Positions 56,049-64,000 of a stretch of 64,000 nucleotides of DNA are shown piece after piece. The notes beneath the pieces are model-generated. The model saw only the letters and a list, made by a program, of their open reading frames with translations, was not told the origin of the DNA and made no database searches. Source of the DNA: Rhizobium rhododendri (GTDB lineage Bacteria > Pseudomonadota > Alphaproteobacteria > Rhizobiales > Rhizobiaceae); NCBI RefSeq assembly GCF_007000325.2, contig NZ_CP117267.1, positions 496,001-560,000 on the forward strand, given 5' to 3'. Each line of letters begins with the position of its first letter. Position 1 is the first letter of the stretch. The translations under genes were made by a program, and so were the position numbers.

Positions 56049-57056
56049 TCAAGTGGACAGGCGCGGTTTGACCTCGCGACCGAGCAGTTCGATCGACCGC
56101 AGCATCGCCGGCTGGTCGCTCGCTGCAGAACTCATCTGGAACGTCAGGCGGTCGATGCCACCCAGTTCCTCGGATGTCTGCCGGATCTTGGTCGCCACCG
56201 CATCGGGATCACCGACGAGGAACGATCCACCGGGACGAACCAGGTTGTCGAACTGGGCGCGGGTCGACGGTGGCCAGCCCCGCTCGAGGCCGATCTTGGT
56301 GAACATCGCCTGCCATCCGGGGAAGAACCGATCCTCCGCCTCGCGCTGGGATTCTCCCACGAAGCCAAGGGCATGAATACCGACGCGCAGTGTTTCGGCG
56401 GTGTGCCCGGCGCGCGCTCCGGCCTCCCGGTAAAGGTCGACCAGCGGTCGAAACCGCCTGAACTCGCCGCCGATGATTGCAACCATCAGCGGAAGGCCCA
56501 GCAGGCCGGCTCGAACGAAGGATTGCGGCGTGCCACCCACTCCAAGCCATATCGGCATCTTTTTCTGCGCAGGTCGTGGGTAGACACCCTGGCCGTCAAG
56601 CGGAGCACGGAAACGGCCGGACCACGTCACATTCGTCTCGTCGCGCAGGGCAAGCAGCAGCTCCAGCTTTTCTTCCGACAGTGCGTCGTAATCCCTGAGG
56701 TCAAGACCGAACAGCGGATAGGCCTCGATCGAGGATCCCCGGCCCACGACGATTTCTGCCCGTCCCCGGGAAATCAGGTCCAGTGTCGCAAACTCCTGGA
56801 AGACGCGGACAGGGTCGGCGGCGCCGAGCACCGTCACCGCGCTCGTCAGGCGGATGGATTTCGTCCGGGCAGCGGCTGCGGCAAGGATCACGGCAGGTGC
56901 ACTGTCGAGATAGTCGCCGCGGTGGTGCTCGCCAATGCCGAACACGTCCAGTCCTGCCGTATCGGCCATCACGATCTCGTCGAGCAGGAACCCCATACGG
57001 TCCATATCGCCGACGCCAGGGACGGTCGCGGCAAAACTGTCAATTCCGATTTCCAA
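56049..57056 (-). CDS. LLM-class flavin-dependent oxidoreductase (second)
   Basis: A 335-residue luciferase-like protein, paralogous to the one at 24034-25062. The same blocks are visible: LDVFGIGEHHRGDYLDSAPAV, AVTVLGAADPVRVFQEFATL, GRAEIVVGRGSSIEAYPLFG and IWLGVGGTPQSFVRAG. The start is a TTG at 57056 with AAGGGA 7 nt upstream; no ATG fits the frame. It probably oxygenates a small organic compound with FMNH2 supplied by a separate reductase. Confidence 0.88.
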   Translation of the reverse strand: MEIGIDSFAATVPGVGDMDRMGFLLDEIVMADTAGLDVFGIGEHHRGDYLDSAPAVILAAAAARTKSIRLTSAVTVLGAADPVRVFQEFATLDLISRGRAEIVVGRGSSIEAYPLFGLDLRDYDALSEEKLELLLALRDETNVTWSGRFRAPLDGQGVYPRPAQKKMPIWLGVGGTPQSFVRAGLLGLPLMVAIIGGEFRRFRPLVDLYREAGARAGHTAETLRVGIHALGFVGESQREAEDRFFPGWQAMFTKIGLERGWPPSTRAQFDNLVRPGGSFLVGDPDAVATKIRQTSEELGGIDRLTFQMSSAASDQPAMLRSIELLGREVKPRLST

Positions 57057-57488
57057 GATGTAGTCCCTTCATGCGCAACGTCGATGGATTGGAGAAGCGA
57101 TCTTAGGCGATGACATCCGCCATCGGAAGGGCGACCGCCGGGATGCACCGTCCAACACATCGGACACGGGCTATTTCCCCGGAAGCGTTCATGCATGTCG
57201 CGTCAAGGGGATCCGACCTCGAACATGCAGCATGCCGTTTAGGTATTGTCGATTATCGCGCGCGGGCCGCGACTTCCTCCCACGCTCTGCGGGCAAGGTC
57301 GCCGCGTGCGAAAACCGCCTCCCGGAAAGCAGCCTTGAACAATGCCCAGCGTGATTTAGGAATCCAAATTGCCGAAAGGGTCTAGTACACCGACTGCAAA
57401 AATAATGACTGTCGGAACTTCTGTCGGACCCAGCATCTAAGGGCCAAAACACTTAGAAAAATTCGGGAAAAAGCATTTAAAATCAAAC
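57057..57488. other. Intergenic stretch before tRNA-Pro
   Basis: About 430 bp, with AT-rich sequence near the tRNA. No gene-like frame or repeat was recognised. The terminator of the tRNA transcript probably lies here. Confidence 0.4.
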
Positions 57489-57565
57489 TGGTCGGAGTGG
57501 AGTGATTCGAACACTCGACCCCCACGTCCCGAACGTGGTGCGCTACCAGACTGCGCTACACTCCG
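57489..57565 (-). tRNA. tRNA-Pro (anticodon CGG)
   Basis: Read on the minus strand, a 77-nt cloverleaf: acceptor arms CGGAGTG and CACTCCG, D arm GCGCAGTCTGGTAGCGC, anticodon stem CCACG/CGTGG around TTCGGGA (anticodon CGG), T arm GAGTG-TTCGAAT-CACTC, discriminator A and encoded CCA. It reads CCG codons, frequent in a GC-rich genome. Confidence 0.95.
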
Positions 57566-57730
57566 TGACCAGTGGCGCTTACTTAAACCAGCCGTTTTGG
57601 TTAGACAAGGCCGAATCTTCGGGGCGCTGTTTTTTGGATGGTCAGGCCGATTTGGCGGTTGGCGACAGGCACGACAGAGCTTTGTCAAAGGGGCAGGGTG
57701 GGCGCGATATGGGCCCACCCCGGCAGGTGG

Positions 57731-59215
57731 CTACTTCTTTGCAAATCCCGGCAGGGTGACCTGGAAGACCTGGAACATCGTGTCGACATCGGCGCCGCCT
57801 TCGCCCTTGTAGGCGGCTCCGACCTGGTAGCCGTCCTGTGTCAGGAAGTCGTTGTCGTTGGCAACAAACAGGAAATAATCGTCCGGGAGTTTCGGGTCGA
57901 GGACGCTTGCCAGCGACATCGCTTCCCATTTTTCGGACAGGTTGTTGCGGTCGTTCGGTGCGCCGTTGTGGAGGCCGAAGCGGGCAAGCTGCGCCTCGTC
58001 GTTGAGGTCGATGAACGGCGTGCGCTTGGCCGGCGTAACGGAGGGATCGAGGACGCCTTTCGGTGCCACCGGCTTGTCGGCGTCGAAGGCGGTGCCGGCA
58101 ATATCGGTGGCGGCGGAGACATCCACGAGACCGATGGCGCGGTGCAGCGACTTGTCGCCCTTGACGCCATAGCCGTTGTTGCTGTCGCGGGCGAGCATCA
58201 GGAATGTGGTCGGCGACAGCGCGACGATCTCGCTCTGGGCGGCCACCATAGTCTTGCCCTTGGCATCGGTGAAGACGGGCAGCGGCACGACATATTCGTG
58301 CACCAGTTTCAGATGGTCGACATCGCTCGCGTCATAGAAGAGGGCGCGCGTGTTCTGGCGCGTGCTGCTGCTGTCGCCGCCATCCTGGCGCGTGGCTGAT
58401 TGCAGCAAGGCGATGACAGTCTTGCCATCCGGCGTCATCGCCATGCCTTCGAGGCCCTGGTTGTTCTGCCGTCCGGTCTGCGGATCCTTGGGTTCCGGTG
58501 CCTTTTCGCCCGGGCCGGGATTGTTCGAGGCGAAATTCGGCTTGCCGTCACGCATCGGGATCAGCGCTGCCGGCGGCTGCGTTGCCGAGACGAGCCGGCC
58601 GTCTGCCGAGAAATGATAGATGTTCGGGCCGTATTCGTCGCTGATCAGCATCGAGCCGTCGGCAAGGCGGACGATTGCCTCGTTGTCGAGGGAGATCTTG
58701 CCGTTGGACGCCTGCGGCAGCATCGGCAACGTCGCGCTCGCCGGCCGCACGCCGGCTGACGGATCAAGTCCGGTCATGTCGGCGCCCTTGTCGTCCTTCA
58801 GAAGCATGGTGCTGGCGAGCGTGGCCGCCACGCCGGATTGCTCCTTGCCCGAGGAAGGTGCGGCACCCGGCGCCGTCGGCGTCATCTGGATGTCGATGGT
58901 ATTGAGGCGGGGCCGGTAGTCCGTCGTGCCGCTGACATTGTATCCCCGGTCCGGCAGCAGCCAGAGCTTGCCCTTGTAGCCCTCGGCGGTGCGCGTCCAG
59001 GTGCCGGGATCTATCGCCATGCCCGAGCCGGAGCCGAATGTCTCGCCAAACGAATCCCGCTGGCTGGCAGGAATGCGGCCGATGCCGACGAGACCCTTGT
59101 TGACGAGGGTCTGGCTGGCGGCCGGCGCGGTATCGTCGGCACGGCCCGGGGCTACCGCAAAGCCCGTCAGGAGGACTGTCGAAAGCAGGATCGTCTTCAA
59201 TATCGAGGTCTTCAT
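57731..59215 (-). CDS. Exported phytase-like/esterase-like domain protein
   Basis: A 494-residue periplasmic or secreted protein. The signal peptide is KTSILKTILLSTVLLTGFAVAPGRA. The body is a phytase-like beta-propeller of the esterase-like type: SGMAIDPGTWTRTAEGYKGKLWLLPDRGYN, SLDNEAIVRLADGSMLISDEYGPNIYHFSADG, NNQGLEGMAMTPDGKTVIALLQ, EKWEAMSLASVLDPKLPDDYFLFVANDND. Asp and Glu residues in these loops would bind Ca2+. It may hydrolyse phosphate esters, but activity is not certain. GGAGGAT is 7 nt before the ATG. Confidence 0.85.
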   Translation of the reverse strand: MKTSILKTILLSTVLLTGFAVAPGRADDTAPAASQTLVNKGLVGIGRIPASQRDSFGETFGSGSGMAIDPGTWTRTAEGYKGKLWLLPDRGYNVSGTTDYRPRLNTIDIQMTPTAPGAAPSSGKEQSGVAATLASTMLLKDDKGADMTGLDPSAGVRPASATLPMLPQASNGKISLDNEAIVRLADGSMLISDEYGPNIYHFSADGRLVSATQPPAALIPMRDGKPNFASNNPGPGEKAPEPKDPQTGRQNNQGLEGMAMTPDGKTVIALLQSATRQDGGDSSSTRQNTRALFYDASDVDHLKLVHEYVVPLPVFTDAKGKTMVAAQSEIVALSPTTFLMLARDSNNGYGVKGDKSLHRAIGLVDVSAATDIAGTAFDADKPVAPKGVLDPSVTPAKRTPFIDLNDEAQLARFGLHNGAPNDRNNLSEKWEAMSLASVLDPKLPDDYFLFVANDNDFLTQDGYQVGAAYKGEGGADVDTMFQVFQVTLPGFAKK

Positions 59216-59427
59216 CGCAATATCCTCCATCAATGATCGGCACCGCATCGGCTGCGGCTTCGGAGATGGAGCTGTCTTTTTCAAGAGTTCGACAAAACCC
59301 CGTCACCGTCTGGGGGAGGGTTTATGGCGGCAACATGATAGCTGGATGACAGGTTTTGGAATGTCGATATCACAACCCAGGCGGATCGTGCTGCAAGCAC
59401 GATGGCGCGGTCGCCACTATCCGTCAC

Positions 59428-59796
59428 TCAGTCCGTGGCGTTGCGGCGAAAGACCGAGGGGAGGCGCGTCCTGTCGATGACCGCGCCGAGGGCGACGCCC
59501 CACATGCCGCTCGCCATATTGACGATGATGTCGAACGGGCGCCCGTCATTGCCGATGGTCAGCACATGGGCGAGACCGAGCGCACTAACGGTGGCAATCA
59601 TCATGAGGAAGGCAAAAGACGGTGAGTCCGGGTAGGCCAGTCGTGCCAGGCAGCCTGCGATGCACAGCGCGACGATGTGGTAGATGTTGAAAGGATTACC
59701 AATCTCGGCCTGCCAATTCACGTGCGCCAGCGTCAGCGCGACGAGGGCTGCGATATAAATCCAGACGCTGAATTTCAAAACGCGATTGGTGTCCAT
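59428..59796 (-). CDS. Small multi-pass membrane protein (VanZ-like)
   Basis: A 122-residue protein with about four hydrophobic segments (FSVWIYIAALVALTLAHV, IYHIVALCIAGCLARLAY, SFAFLMMIATVSALGLAHVL, IVNMASGMWGVALGAVI). The pattern resembles VanZ-like proteins, but the match is loose. Start at 59796 has no clear ribosome-binding site. Function unknown. Confidence 0.6.
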   Translation of the reverse strand: MDTNRVLKFSVWIYIAALVALTLAHVNWQAEIGNPFNIYHIVALCIAGCLARLAYPDSPSFAFLMMIATVSALGLAHVLTIGNDGRPFDIIVNMASGMWGVALGAVIDRTRLPSVFRRNATD

Positions 59797-60082
59797 AGGA
59801 TGAGGATATATCAGCGACTTAAGGCAAGACTAGCGTAGGCACCGCTATATCCGCACTTTCGGGGCACACAAATTGTGTACGCGCGATATAAATGTCGAAA
59901 CAAATATAGGATCTTGGGCAATTCCGCGGGCTGAATTCCGCCATGCTTCCGATCTTCCCCGCCAAGGGTGATCCAGCCGCATCCGGCTTCGTAAAGAAAT
60001 ACATGAGATGGATATGAGTGCAAGCTCCGGCCGCACTGTCGGGATCACAAGGTCAGGAGCATAGTTGCAGGACAGCGTTGGA

Positions 60083-61108
60083 ATGGAGCCAGGCATCAGG
60101 CGGAACAAGCGGACCCGCGTCAGGCTCAGGGACGTCGCCCAGAAGGTAGGCGTGAGCGCTATCACCGTGTCCCGTGTGTTGCGTGCACCCGACAAGGTCT
60201 CCGCAGAATTGCGCGAAAACATCCTCCGGGTCATCGATGACATGGGCTATGTGCCCGATCTGGCCGCACGGGCACTCGCCGGCCGCCATAGCGGCATCAT
60301 CGCGGTTCTTGCCCCGGCAATCAACAGCCAGATCCTCTCCGATGTCATGAGTGGCATCGAAGCCCGCGTGCGCAACACCGGCCTGCACACGCAATATGCC
60401 AATACGGTGTATAGCGGCGGCGAGGAGACGGGTCAGATCCGTAACCTCCTGACGCAGAACCCGGCCGGCATCCTTCTCGTCGGCACCGAATGCTGCGAGC
60501 GGATTGCCCCGACCGTTATTTCGGCGACCTGCCCGGTATCCTACATTCTCGATCACAGCCAGAAGCCCGAAGAGCCCATGGCTGCGGCCATCGACCACGA
60601 GGCCGTCGGCGAGGCAGCCACGCGTCATCTTGTATCCGCCGGTTATCGACGCATCGGCTTGCTCGGCGGCTACCTCGATGTCCGGTCGAACCGGCGACGG
60701 CAGGGTTACGAAAACGTGCTGCAGGCAGCAGGCATCCATTATCCCGACCTGATGCTCATGGAGGATGAACCGACCAGCGTGGCCCTCGGTTGCCGGTTAT
60801 TCTCAGAGCTTCTGGCGCGGGCGCCCGATGTCGATGCGGTGCTCTGCCAGAACGACGATCTGGCGCTCGGCGTGCTGTTCGAATGCCAGCGTCGCGGCAT
60901 CAGCGTGCCCGGCGATCTCGGCATCTGCGGCATCAACAATCTCGAATTCGCAGCCTCCTCCCATCCGGCCATCACGACCGTCGATATCCCGCGCTTCGAA
61001 CTCGGTTTTGAGGCCGCCGATATGCTGGTCCAGGCGATTGGCGGCGGGCAAATCGCCGGCCGGCGCAAGCTGGGCTTCAAGTTGATCGTGCGTGGAACGA
61101 CCCGGTAA
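60083..61108 (+). CDS. LacI-family transcriptional regulator
   Basis: A 341-residue LacI protein. The helix-turn-helix VRLRDVAQKVGVSAITVSRVLRAPDKVSAELRENILRVIDDMGY covers about 13-58; the ligand domain includes GIIAVLAPAINSQILSDVMSGIEARV, HLVSAGYRRIGLLGG and CQNDDLALGVLFECQRRGISVPGDLGICGINNLE. This is the GntR-like (gluconate) branch of LacI. The ATG at 60083 was preferred to a TTG at 60065. No target operon is adjacent on its strand; it converges with cysN. Confidence 0.9.
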   Translation: MEPGIRRNKRTRVRLRDVAQKVGVSAITVSRVLRAPDKVSAELRENILRVIDDMGYVPDLAARALAGRHSGIIAVLAPAINSQILSDVMSGIEARVRNTGLHTQYANTVYSGGEETGQIRNLLTQNPAGILLVGTECCERIAPTVISATCPVSYILDHSQKPEEPMAAAIDHEAVGEAATRHLVSAGYRRIGLLGGYLDVRSNRRRQGYENVLQAAGIHYPDLMLMEDEPTSVALGCRLFSELLARAPDVDAVLCQNDDLALGVLFECQRRGISVPGDLGICGINNLEFAASSHPAITTVDIPRFELGFEAADMLVQAIGGGQIAGRRKLGFKLIVRGTTR

Positions 61109-61118
61109 GGGGGAAAGG

Positions 61119-61141
61119 TCAGGGGGTATCGCTCCCCCTGA
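61119..61141. terminator. Hairpin between convergent lacI-type gene and cysN
   Basis: TCAGGGGG (61119-61126) and CCCCCTGA (61134-61141) form a perfect 8-bp stem with a 7-nt loop, 11 nt after the regulator stop and 13 nt after the cysN stop. The flanks are weakly T-rich on the plus side, so it may serve both genes. Confidence 0.65.
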
Positions 61142-61154
61142 ATTGTCGGTTCTA

Positions 61155-62639
61155 TCAGATGTCGCTTGCCGCGTCCGACCAGAGGTCGGCTGCTTCCGCG
61201 GAGGTCATCCGGCGGACCTTCGCCTCGTCGCGACGGCTGGCGAACAGGTCGCTTGCCATGATCTGTTCGGCAAGGTCTGCCGGCAATGACAGGAGCACGC
61301 GCGTCTGATCCGGGTCGTAGGCACCGAGGTCGGCGCGCTTGCCCGAGATCATGCCGCCGGCCACCGTGTTGTTGGTGTCGGCATCGATCAGTATGAACGC
61401 ACCGGTCGAGCGGCTCAGTTCGTAGGGATCGAAGATCGCCAGCTCGTCGAAGATCAGCTGGACCTTGCCGATGGCGTTCATCGGCAGCGCCTTGGCCGGG
61501 TTCCATGCGCCGCTGACCAGTTCCAGCTGGCTGACGGGAAGCACCTGCACCCGCTGGCGTCGACTGCCGCTCTTAAGCCAGTAGCGCTTGCCGGAGTGAA
61601 TGCCTTCCGGCTGCAGCGCGACGATTTGCGCATCGAAGGAAAGGCCGACCTGCGGCTGGTGGTCGATGGCAACGATCATGTCGCCGCGCGACACGTCCAC
61701 CTGCCGGTCTAGAACCAGCGTGATTGCATCTCCCGCCACCGCCGCGTTGCGCACCAGGTCGAAGGTGACGATCTTGGCGACGTTTGCGACCATGCCAGAT
61801 GGCAAGATCATCACGCTGTCGCCGGGCTTCACCGAGCCGCCGGCAACGGTGCCCTGATAGCCGCGAAAGCTTTCGCCGGGCCGCGACACGCGCTGCACCG
61901 ACATCCGGAAGCCGACCGCCTGTGACGAGCGAACGGTTGCCAGTTCCAGCGCCTCGACCAGCGTCGGGCCGGTGTACCAAGGCATGGATGCCGCGCCGGA
62001 ATATACGACGTTTTCGCCCTTAAGCGCCGACATCGGGATTGTGGTGATCTGCCTGACGCCGAGCGTCGCGGCAAATTCCTTGAAATCATGGGCGATCTTG
62101 TCGAAGCCGGCACGATCGTAGTTGGTGAGGTCGATCTTGTTGATCGCCAGCACGAACTGCTTGATCCCGAGCAGCGACGCGATGGTTGCGTGGCGGCGCG
62201 TCTGCTCGAGAATGCCGACGCGGGCATCGATCAGCAGGATGGCGAGATCGGCCGTCGAGGCCCCCGTCGCCATGTTACGGGTATACTGTTCATGGCCGGG
62301 CGTGTCGGCGACGATGAAGGAGCGGTTGTCCGTCGCAAAGTAGCGATAGGCGACATCGATGGTGATGCCCTGTTCGCGCTCGGCCTGCAATCCGTCCAGC
62401 AAAAGCGCGAAATCGGGCAGCCCGAGGTCGTTCTGCTTGCCGGTGGAATCCCGGCGCAGCGTTGCGGCCTGGTCTTCCTTGATGGCCTTGGTGTCCCAGA
62501 GCAGGCGGCCGATCAGCGTGGACTTGCCATCGTCGACGCTGCCGCAGGTGATGAGACGCAGCGGGCGGGTGTCGCGCACGGCTTTCAAAGGCTCGGCCGG
62601 GGCGAGATGGACGACGTTTGCGGCACTGGCGACAGTCAT
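61155..62639 (-). CDS. cysN: Sulfate adenylyltransferase subunit 1 (GTPase)
   Basis: A 494-residue EF-Tu-like GTPase that drives APS synthesis with CysD. P-loop GSVDDGKST (33-41), DTPGHEQYTRNMATGAS, NKIDL, and the C-terminal beta-barrels (GESFRGYQGTVAGGSVKPGDSVMI). It ends without a CysC/APS-kinase domain, unlike rhizobial NodQ or CysNC fusions. The ATG at 62639 starts 1 nt after the cysD stop; the longer frame to 62729 is inside cysD. Confidence 0.96.
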   Translation of the reverse strand: MTVASAANVVHLAPAEPLKAVRDTRPLRLITCGSVDDGKSTLIGRLLWDTKAIKEDQAATLRRDSTGKQNDLGLPDFALLLDGLQAEREQGITIDVAYRYFATDNRSFIVADTPGHEQYTRNMATGASTADLAILLIDARVGILEQTRRHATIASLLGIKQFVLAINKIDLTNYDRAGFDKIAHDFKEFAATLGVRQITTIPMSALKGENVVYSGAASMPWYTGPTLVEALELATVRSSQAVGFRMSVQRVSRPGESFRGYQGTVAGGSVKPGDSVMILPSGMVANVAKIVTFDLVRNAAVAGDAITLVLDRQVDVSRGDMIVAIDHQPQVGLSFDAQIVALQPEGIHSGKRYWLKSGSRRQRVQVLPVSQLELVSGAWNPAKALPMNAIGKVQLIFDELAIFDPYELSRSTGAFILIDADTNNTVAGGMISGKRADLGAYDPDQTRVLLSLPADLAEQIMASDLFASRRDEAKVRRMTSAEAADLWSDAASDI

Positions 62640-62640
62640 C

Positions 62641-63594
62641 TCAGAAATATCCTTCACGCTTCTTCTTTTCCATGGAGCCGGACTGGTCGCGATCGATCGC
62701 GCGTCCCTGCCGTTCGGAAACCGTTGCAATTTCGAGTTCGCCGATCACCTCGTCAAGGGTGGTCGCCTCCGACCGGATGGCGCCGGTCAGCGGGAAGTCG
62801 CCAAGCGTGCGGAAACGGATCATGCCTTCCTGGCGGACTTCGCCGGGCAAAAGCTCCAGCCGCGGATCTTCGGCGAGGATCATCATTCCGTCGCGCTCCA
62901 CGAAGGGGCGCTTCTTGGCGTAATAGAGCGGCACCAGCGGAATGTCCTCGGCCTGGATGTACCGCCAGATGTCGACCTCGGTCCAGTTCGACAGCGGAAA
63001 GGCGCGCACGCTTTCGCCCTGGCGGATCATGCCGTTATAGATGTTCCAGAGTTCCGGCCGCTGGTTGCGCGGATCCCAGCGATGGTCGGGGGTGCGGAAT
63101 GAATAGATCCGCTCCTTGGCGCGGCTTGCCTCTTCGTCACGCCGCGCGCCGCCAAAGGCCGCATCGAACTTGCCGGCGTCGAGCGCCTGGCGCAGCCCTT
63201 GTGTCTTCATGATGTCGGTAAAGGCGGACGAGCCATGGGTGAAGGGGGTAATCCCCTCGGCGGCACCGCGCGGATTGATATGCTCGATCAGGTCGAGATC
63301 GTAGGTCTTCGCGATGTTGTCGCGAAAGGCGATCATCTCGGAAAACTTCCAGCCGGTGTTGACGTGCAGCAGAGGGAGGGGGACGCGGCCGGGATAGAAG
63401 GCCTTGCGCGCCAGATGCAGGAGCACCGACGAATCCTTGCCGACCGAATAGAGCATGACCGGCCGTTCGAATTCCGCCGCAACTTCCCGGAAGATATGGA
63501 TGGATTCGTTTTCCAGCGCTTTCAGGTGCGGATCTAGCGGCGGCTTTACGCTCTGCGGATTGTGCAGTTCCGTATCCGGACGGCTGTCGGCCAT
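62641..63594 (-). CDS. cysD: Sulfate adenylyltransferase subunit 2
   Basis: A 317-residue PP-loop ATP pyrophosphatase that adenylylates sulfate. The PP-loop is SVGKDSSV (50-57) in [21 protein letters not shown]. Conserved downstream parts are [33 protein letters not shown] and the end [31 protein letters not shown] precedes the ATG. It lies between cysH and cysN in one transcript. Confidence 0.97.
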   Translation of the reverse strand: MADSRPDTELHNPQSVKPPLDPHLKALENESIHIFREVAAEFERPVMLYSVGKDSSVLLHLARKAFYPGRVPLPLLHVNTGWKFSEMIAFRDNIAKTYDLDLIEHINPRGAAEGITPFTHGSSAFTDIMKTQGLRQALDAGKFDAAFGGARRDEEASRAKERIYSFRTPDHRWDPRNQRPELWNIYNGMIRQGESVRAFPLSNWTEVDIWRYIQAEDIPLVPLYYAKKRPFVERDGMMILAEDPRLELLPGEVRQEGMIRFRTLGDFPLTGAIRSEATTLDEVIGELEIATVSERQGRAIDRDQSGSMEKKKREGYF

Positions 63595-63698
63595 TGTCTA
63601 CTCCAACTCTGTCGTCTCCGGCCGCAGGTTGGGCCGGCATAAAAGGGAATTGCGTCTCGCAAGTCGAGATTGGAATTTGCAGAGACGCGGGGGAAGGT

Positions 63699-64000
63699 TC
63701 AAGCGGAAACGACAGGATCCTCGGCAACATGCAGGCCGCATTCGCGCGTTTCGTCGTTTTCCCACCACCAGCGGCCGGCGCGTTCCGGTTCGCCGGGCTT
63801 GATGGCGCGGGTACAGGGCTCGCAGCCGATCGACGGATAACCGCGCGCATGCAGCGGATTGATCGGCACGGCATTGTCGGCGACATAGGCGCGGATGCGA
63901 TCGATATCCCAATCGGCCAGCGGGTTGATTTTCAGCAAGTGCCGTTCAGCATCGTACTCGGCAAACGGCGTATCCGACCGGTTGGCCGACTGGCCGCGTC
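63699..64000 (-). CDS. cysH: APS/PAPS reductase, C-terminal part
   Basis: About 100 C-terminal residues of the reductase that makes sulfite from APS or PAPS; the N-terminus lies beyond the window. RGQSANRSDTPF, LLKINPLADWDIDRIRAYV, GYPSIGCEPCTRAI and the terminal ECGLH are visible. The Cys-Glu-Pro-Cys pair is half of the 4Fe-4S set that marks APS-type (bacterial assimilatory) enzymes; the other Cys pair is outside. The cysD start is 104 nt downstream. Confidence 0.93.
   Translation of the reverse strand, partial: RGQSANRSDTPFAEYDAERHLLKINPLADWDIDRIRAYVADNAVPINPLHARGYPSIGCEPCTRAIKPGEPERAGRWWWENDETRECGLHVAEDPVVSA

Overview
The window is GC-rich alphaproteobacterial chromosome, most likely from Rhizobiaceae (Rhizobium/Agrobacterium-like). 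The evidence is a CcrM-type cell-cycle methyltransferase, the block mutY / DUF721 / DsbA-like protein / smc / ppdK, abundant sugar-ABC and LacI genes, and a RIME-like palindromic repeat in front of smc. No rRNA, phage or conjugation genes were seen. Mobile DNA is limited to one decayed IS1182-type transposase. All assignments were made by reading motifs; no database search was possible.

Layout. 1-420: end of a HepT/MntA toxin-antitoxin pair. 563-3903: ccrM, an NTF2-like protein, a HAD phosphatase and mutY. 3992-9797: DUF721 protein, a RelB/RelE-type module with a 26-bp perfect operator palindrome, a DsbA-like oxidoreductase, a three-hairpin repeat and smc. 9798-10304: a candidate small RNA ending in a terminator. 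10305-19632: metallo-hydrolases, a GAF-PAS-GGDEF cyclase, a proline-rich secreted protein, an acyltransferase, ppdK, DUF1499 and DCC proteins. 19816-27487: tRNA-Gln, a Fic protein, a D,D-carboxypeptidase, a reductase, a luciferase-like oxidoreductase and small envelope proteins. 27563-28143: IS remnant. 28182-30643: His-rich PadR regulator plus ABC half-transporter. 30775-40551: aldo/keto reductase, metallophosphoesterase, an unrecognised NAD-fold-like protein, SDR, HxlR/NmrA divergent pair, AI-2E permease and a DUF4142 protein.

40870-48300 is one minus-strand sugar operon: LacI regulator, binding protein, two permeases, GH127 beta-L-arabinofuranosidase and ATPase. It has tandem operator-like sites upstream and intercistronic hairpins around the binding-protein gene. 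Together these would import and cleave arabinofuranosides such as those on plant extensins. 48790-54130 is a plus-strand redox cluster: GMC oxidoreductase, two SDRs (one with His in place of the catalytic Tyr), SRPBCC protein, LysR regulator and FMN reductase.

54642-61108: cupin, ICMT-like membrane protein, a second luciferase-like oxidoreductase, tRNA-Pro, a phytase-like secreted protein, a small membrane protein and a LacI regulator. 61155-64000: cysN, cysD and the end of cysH (sulfate assimilation, minus strand), with no CysC domain on CysN.

The most notable items are the GH127 uptake operon, the redox cluster with its active-site-altered SDR, the His-rich PadR/ABC module, the autoinhibited-type Fic protein beside tRNA-Gln, and the candidate sRNA downstream of smc. 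None is shown by sequence alone to be a wholly new system.
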